Assembly: GCF_900496995.4 (NCBI RefSeq)
Contig: NC_044011.1
Span: 14,974,041-15,038,040, forward strand
Source: Aquila chrysaetos chrysaetos
Taxonomy: Eukaryota; Chordata; Aves; Accipitriformes; Accipitridae
Length of the DNA stretch: 64,000 bases
Reading direction: 5' to 3'
A program made the translations under genes and the position numbers. The notes beneath the pieces were generated by a model that did not search any database, had not been told where the DNA came from, and worked only from the letters and a program-made list of their open reading frames with translations. Shown here one piece after another: positions 60,361 to 64,000 of this stretch; the first letter of the stretch is position 1, and every line of letters starts with the position of its first letter.

Positions 60361-60516
60361 CTGGTGGCACAGCTCCTCCCACTGTCTGTGCAGAAGCTCT
60401 ATGCGCTCACTGAGGATTGAGATATCATCTGCACTGATATATATAGACAGGGTCTCCTTCAGCAGAGAGAGGTGTGTGAGGTCATCTGTCCATCCTTCAA
60501 CAGCATTCTCTAACTC
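60361..60516 (-). CDS. SYNE1: SYNE1 exon: second half of spectrin repeat 67 (GC donor)
   Basis: A 156-nt exon, 52 codons, phase 0. It begins ELENAVEGWTDDLTHLSLLK and ends RQWEELCHQ. Human nesprin-1 continues from CHQ directly into the next exon's SLRRQQ, so the junction must fall after CAG and the donor is GCAAGT. A consensus donor GGT/GTGAGT 24 nt downstream would add eight in-frame residues (ASRVLSTG). Acceptor TCTTTTAAG. Confidence 0.95.
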
Positions 60517-61286
60517 CTTAAAAGAAGTGCACAAGGAAAAAGGACCAGTTTGCTGACAAATAAAAATTTGAATGCGTTGATGAAGCATGAAGACAAGCAT
60601 TGTCATCCCACTGAATTAAAGTCATATCTGAGCAGACCCACCATTTCAAGTGGACTGTTTCAGCCCTGTTTAAAAGAAAAAGAAAACACCAACCCCATAT
60701 GTACTGGTATTTTCAGGGTTATGAGAGGTAACTCCCCAATAGAGAATGATACGTCAGTCTTGTAATAAGTAGTCACAAACTAATATACTACTCAAATCTC
60801 TCCAAAGTTCAAAGGTATTTGAAAATTCCAAGTATTGCTTTGGACTTCTCTGTATTGAAAATATTTTCAAGTTGTAATCCATTTCTAAATTGCAAAGAAT
60901 ATAGCACAAAAGTGTTATCTAAGATCCCCCACAGTAATCTCACCTCAAATAAAAAGCACTAAACCAACAGTTTAGATACCATGAGTTTAAATTTGAAGTT
61001 AGAATTTCTATAATTAAAACACACCACTATTTAGTGCTTCTACAGTACTTTTCAGATCCTGTTCTGATCTCACTTTGTTCAGATCTATATTTATCCTGCA
61101 GGATTTGCATTATAGTGAGATCACTCAGGTATTATGCTGTCCAAATGTTACATGGATAGTTTCTTGTCACAGGGATGGCCAACAGTTTGCACAGTCAGTA
61201 ACGTGAAGCCTGTTAACAGTGGAAGAGGTTACTGCACAAAGGCAGGCAAAGATGATACAAGAGTCAACAGAGAACAAGTGCTTTAC

Positions 61287-61412
61287 CTTGCAACGAATCT
61301 GCTCAGCGTGCAACTCATCATGGTGTTCTGGCAAAGGCTGAGAAAGGTTTTTTTTGAATGACCTTAGCTTCTCCAGGGAGTCTCCTATGCCCTTTTCGGA
61401 TTTTTCCCAGTC
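61287..61412 (-). CDS. SYNE1: SYNE1 exon: first half of spectrin repeat 67
   Basis: A 126-nt exon, 42 codons, phase 0. It begins DWEKSEKGIGDSLEKLRSFK and ends HAEQIRCK. Acceptor TGCCTTCAG, donor AAG/GTAAAG. It lacks an ATG and was identified from its coiled-coil character and its phase continuity. Confidence 0.94.
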
Positions 61413-61869
61413 CTGAAGGCAGAATGTTTATTAGACTTCAATTCAGATTTGGATTATACTTATATCAGTTGATTTGCCTAACTAACTACTAAACAGTGAA
61501 AACTTTTTCATAACAATAACATGCCCTGAAATCCCCCTCTAAATAATACTCATAGCCTCAGAGCTCGAGTCATATATACAACTGTGTCAAATTTTTTGTG
61601 TGTAGGTCTCTGCTGTTAGAAATACAAAAGCCAAAGCTTCCTGTTATTACTATGTTGTCTAGATCCAGCTCCATCCTTTCAGAAAGCCTCTCCCTGCCAA
61701 AATTATTTTCCACTTCCTTTCTTTAATGCCTGTATTAAACACGCCACTGTTCTCTGACAAAAGCTCAATTCAGGTGCATTAATCTCCAGAAAAAAAAGTG
61801 GTTGGGAATACCGCAAACTCAGGTCAGATTGAAGTACCTGCAGAAGTACAGAAGAAATCACACACTTAC

Positions 61870-62064
61870 TTTCAGTAGTAAAGCAAGCTCTTTCTTTTGT
61901 TGCTCCAGTTGGGTGCTAACTATCTTCCAGCGCTCCTGAATTTCGGTAAGCTCTGTCTGGAGGGCTGCCTCAGCTCCACTGTCAGCAGAGAGCAGCAGTT
62001 GCTTCCCAGCTTCCACAGTGAGGATATAACTCCCTTGCTGCCTTAGGAGAACTTTTTCTTTAAG
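61870..62064 (-). CDS. SYNE1: SYNE1 exon: second half of spectrin repeat 66
   Basis: A 195-nt exon, 65 codons, phase 0. It begins LKEKVLLRQQGSYILTVEAG and contains TEIQERWKIVSTQLEQQKKE, an amphipathic helix C, ending ALLLK. Acceptor ATTTTCAG, donor AAA/GTAAGT, both good. Confidence 0.95.
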
Positions 62065-62738
62065 CTGAAAATATTAACAGTTTTCTGTCAGCTTTGCCTT
62101 TTTAGTTACAATTAGCAATTCAGTACAATTCATTCTTAAGCCCGTACTTGAATTGATTGCATACCTTGGTTTAAGCATGAGCTACTGCGCAAATGCTTTA
62201 TCCTAACATTTTCACAATCATTTACTGCAGCAGACTGTTACAAAATTTCTCCAAGGAAACAGAGACATGAAAGACTTCTTTCTCCCCATATATAGCAGTA
62301 TCTCAATTGCTCTTAAAGAGAAAAGTTCCCCTAGACCCTATTACGTTTATAAGCTTTATTATTATATGTATCTTCCACCCAAAAATCTTGACGACACTAA
62401 GCTGCTAGATACTGTTAACCTCACATGAAGATGGATTGTTTTTTTCAAGACAGTTTCAGTGTGATGTTAGCTACAAAGCAAAAATAGAAGCAAACAAGGC
62501 TCGAGAGAGAGGGCCCAGTAAGTTCTCCGCTGCGTGTTCTTTATGAACTCTAACTTCGTTTCCATCACACTGCTGCTTCTGAGGCTATGCCAGTTCCAAA
62601 GAAGAACTAACATCCAGTATTGCTTTCTGCAAAGCAGATAGTCTGAATCCAATACATTTTAAAAGAATGTTTTGAATGATGAAGGCTATAAAAAAGATGG
62701 GGATTTTTTTTCTCTTTCTTCAAATACACTGGACATAC

Positions 62739-62973
62739 CTGCACTTCATCTAATAGCGCTCTGGCTTGCTGCAATGGGATAGGAGCATTGCCCAGCCCAC
62801 TCACTGCCTGAAAAGATATTTCCACCAGCCACTTGCGCAGCTTCTCTGCCATCTCCCTGTAGCGTTGCCACTGATGAATCTGGCTGTCAATTATCCCCCT
62901 CCTCTGCTGTGCCCGGCGAATTACTCCTTGCCATTGATTACTTAGAAGAGTCAGCTTCAGATTAAATTCATCC
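62739..62973 (-). CDS. SYNE1: SYNE1 exon: first half of spectrin repeat 66
   Basis: A 235-nt exon: one base completing Arg, then 78 codons to a phase 0 end. It begins DEFNLKLTLLSNQWQGVIRR, then has HQWQRYREMAEKLRKWLVEI, with the conserved Trp residues of consecutive spectrin helices, and ends RALLDEVQ. It therefore spans the end of repeat 65 and the start of 66. Donor CAG/GTATGT. The acceptor TTATAATAG has a weak pyrimidine tract. Confidence 0.95.
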
Positions 62974-63981
62974 CTATTATAAATAGATAAATAAGTAAAA
63001 TACATAGTAACCTTCATACTTTGATTTATTTGTTTAACAAAATAAACTGAAGGGAAAGGGAAGATGTTTTCTGGCTGTCAGTTATGAAACACTAGGAGAA
63101 AAGCACTGAAGTCTCATGATAGCTGACTAAGGATGAGAGCTTCACACTTCATGTACTGGCAGGATCAAAGGGCTCCAATTATTGAGACCTTAAAACCCCC
63201 AAACCTTTAACACACAAAACTCTTCTACCTTCTCCCCAGAAATATACAAAGAAAACCCACAAGTTTTGCCAGTTTGGATTAGTCAAATTCATGGTAAATC
63301 ATGGAGATTTCACAGTTCACCCTCAGATTTACTACTGACCTCAAAGCAGGCATAAGATAGACATAGCATTAATGAAATTCTCACATTCCAATAAACAGTT
63401 CATCCTAGGACCATGATACCCTTAGCAAAGTCAATGCATATGCACAAGTGTGAAGCCATTGGTGTTTCACTGATTCTCATTCATTTGATGAAAAGCGTTT
63501 AAAATAAAATCTCAGACAGCAATGAACTCCTATTCCATCCCATTTAGGTTGCAGGTCTTCTTAAATGGTAGTAGGGAATCCTCTTGGTAGAGGCAAATCA
63601 CCAGCTGGCATAAATCAAGTGTAACTCACTAAATTTGTCACTGCAGGCTCCTTGGTGAAAGTGACATTTTGAAAGTACATCAAAATAGACATATACATAA
63701 CATGCTTGATAATCCAAGACAAATCTTTGTCAGAGAAGCAGCCTCAAGGCTGTTGTATTCCCAAATGCATTCACACATTCACATACCCCATAGCATCCTA
63801 AAGAACACTGTCTTATTTAAGAACTGGCTAATTAATAACTTAACCACAGTGATAGTAACTCCTACCTCAGAAGAGCATGATCTGAACACTGACATCTGCT
63901 ACTTTCTCTGTTCAGAAGTCCCCCACTAGTCTAAGTATTACTTCACATAACCACCAGCAGCAACAACACAGGAATGTCTAC

Positions 63982-64000
63982 CTGTCATCCACCTGTCCTT
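63982..64000 (-). CDS. SYNE1: SYNE1 exon, 3' fragment at window edge
   Basis: Only the last 19 nt of an exon are visible. Read in the phase required by the next exon (which starts with the last base of Arg) they give GQVDD plus two bases of Arg, followed by the donor GTAGAC. Human nesprin-1 reads VDDRDEFN at this junction as I recall it. The rest lies beyond the window. Confidence 0.7.

Larger units (their letters stand above)
57721..63981 (-). other. SYNE1: Short SYNE1 introns of the 57.7-64.0 kb block
   Basis: Besides the GC-AG intron, this block has introns at 57721-58242, 60517-61286, 61413-61869, 62065-62738 and 62974-63981. All are GT-AG, AT-rich and free of recognised repeats, and open frames inside them carry no domain signature. 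Confidence 0.8.
17920..64000 (-). other. SYNE1: SYNE1 (nesprin-1) gene, 3' part
   Basis: Nesprin-1 is a giant spectrin-repeat protein. Its C-terminal KASH peptide crosses the outer nuclear membrane and binds SUN proteins in the perinuclear space, linking nucleus to cytoskeleton (LINC complex). This window holds the last 24 coding exons, about 1295 codons, plus an alternative first exon for nesprin-1 alpha-2. Every exon is bounded by splice signals, and phases match at each junction. The peptide order is the same as in the human C-terminal region as I recall it. The actin-binding calponin-homology domains and most repeats lie beyond 64000. The 3' boundary is set by a candidate polyadenylation signal. 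Confidence 0.95.

Noticed and set aside
1..64000. A novel defence system, CRISPR array, operon or biosynthetic cluster
   Set aside because: The window is ordinary vertebrate gene territory: split exons, introns, LINE and LTR remnants. No repeat-spacer pattern or compact gene cluster occurs.

Overview
The window is vertebrate genomic DNA, very probably from a bird. It is AT-rich and intron-rich, and it carries avian-type CR1 LINE tails and two solo LTRs of a family that is abundant in bird genomes. The ESR1 C-terminus resembles avian ERalpha; as I remember the chicken protein it is not identical, so I do not name the species. There are no bacterial-type genes, operons or CRISPR arrays. Almost all open reading frames here are intronic noise or shadows of exons.

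Two genes lie tail to tail. On the + strand, positions 1 to about 8645 hold the 3' end of ESR1 (estrogen receptor alpha): part of intron 6, exon 7 (1738-1921), intron 7, exon 8 with the stop codon (3319-3553), and a long 3'UTR. A gene-free interval of roughly 9 kb follows, with a CR1 fragment and a TATC microsatellite.

On the - strand, positions 64000 down to about 17920 hold the 3' part of SYNE1 (nesprin-1). I resolved 24 coding exons: one partial at the window edge, 22 internal (including the 69-nt DV23 cassette) and the terminal KASH exon. There is also one alternative first exon for the muscle-type short isoform nesprin-1 alpha-2. Exon lengths and splice phases chain without a break. From the alternative start at 54947 to the stop at 18549 the coding length is 2925 nt, giving 974 residues with the cassette, which suits a protein of about 112 kDa. 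The exons encode roughly the last nine spectrin repeats (mostly two exons per repeat), a Ser/Asp/Glu-rich linker after the repeat I number 71, a Ser/Pro-rich neck, and the KASH transmembrane-luminal tail ending in PPPL.

The points most worth checking are: a GC-AG intron with a competing in-frame GT donor (60337/60361); the nesprin-1 alpha-2 first exon, which also appears to use a GC donor (54856); an unannotated, exon-like 61-nt segment 36 nt downstream of the penultimate exon, which would give KASH-less products (25621-25681); a NAGNAG acceptor just after the DV23 cassette (33911/33914); and a solo LTR inserted 18 nt from a SYNE1 splice donor with its promoter pointing across the exon in antisense.

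The two genes have separate jobs: ESR1 is a ligand-activated nuclear transcription factor, and SYNE1 is an outer-nuclear-membrane cytoskeletal linker. Their adjacency is the conserved vertebrate ESR1-SYNE1 synteny, not a functional unit.
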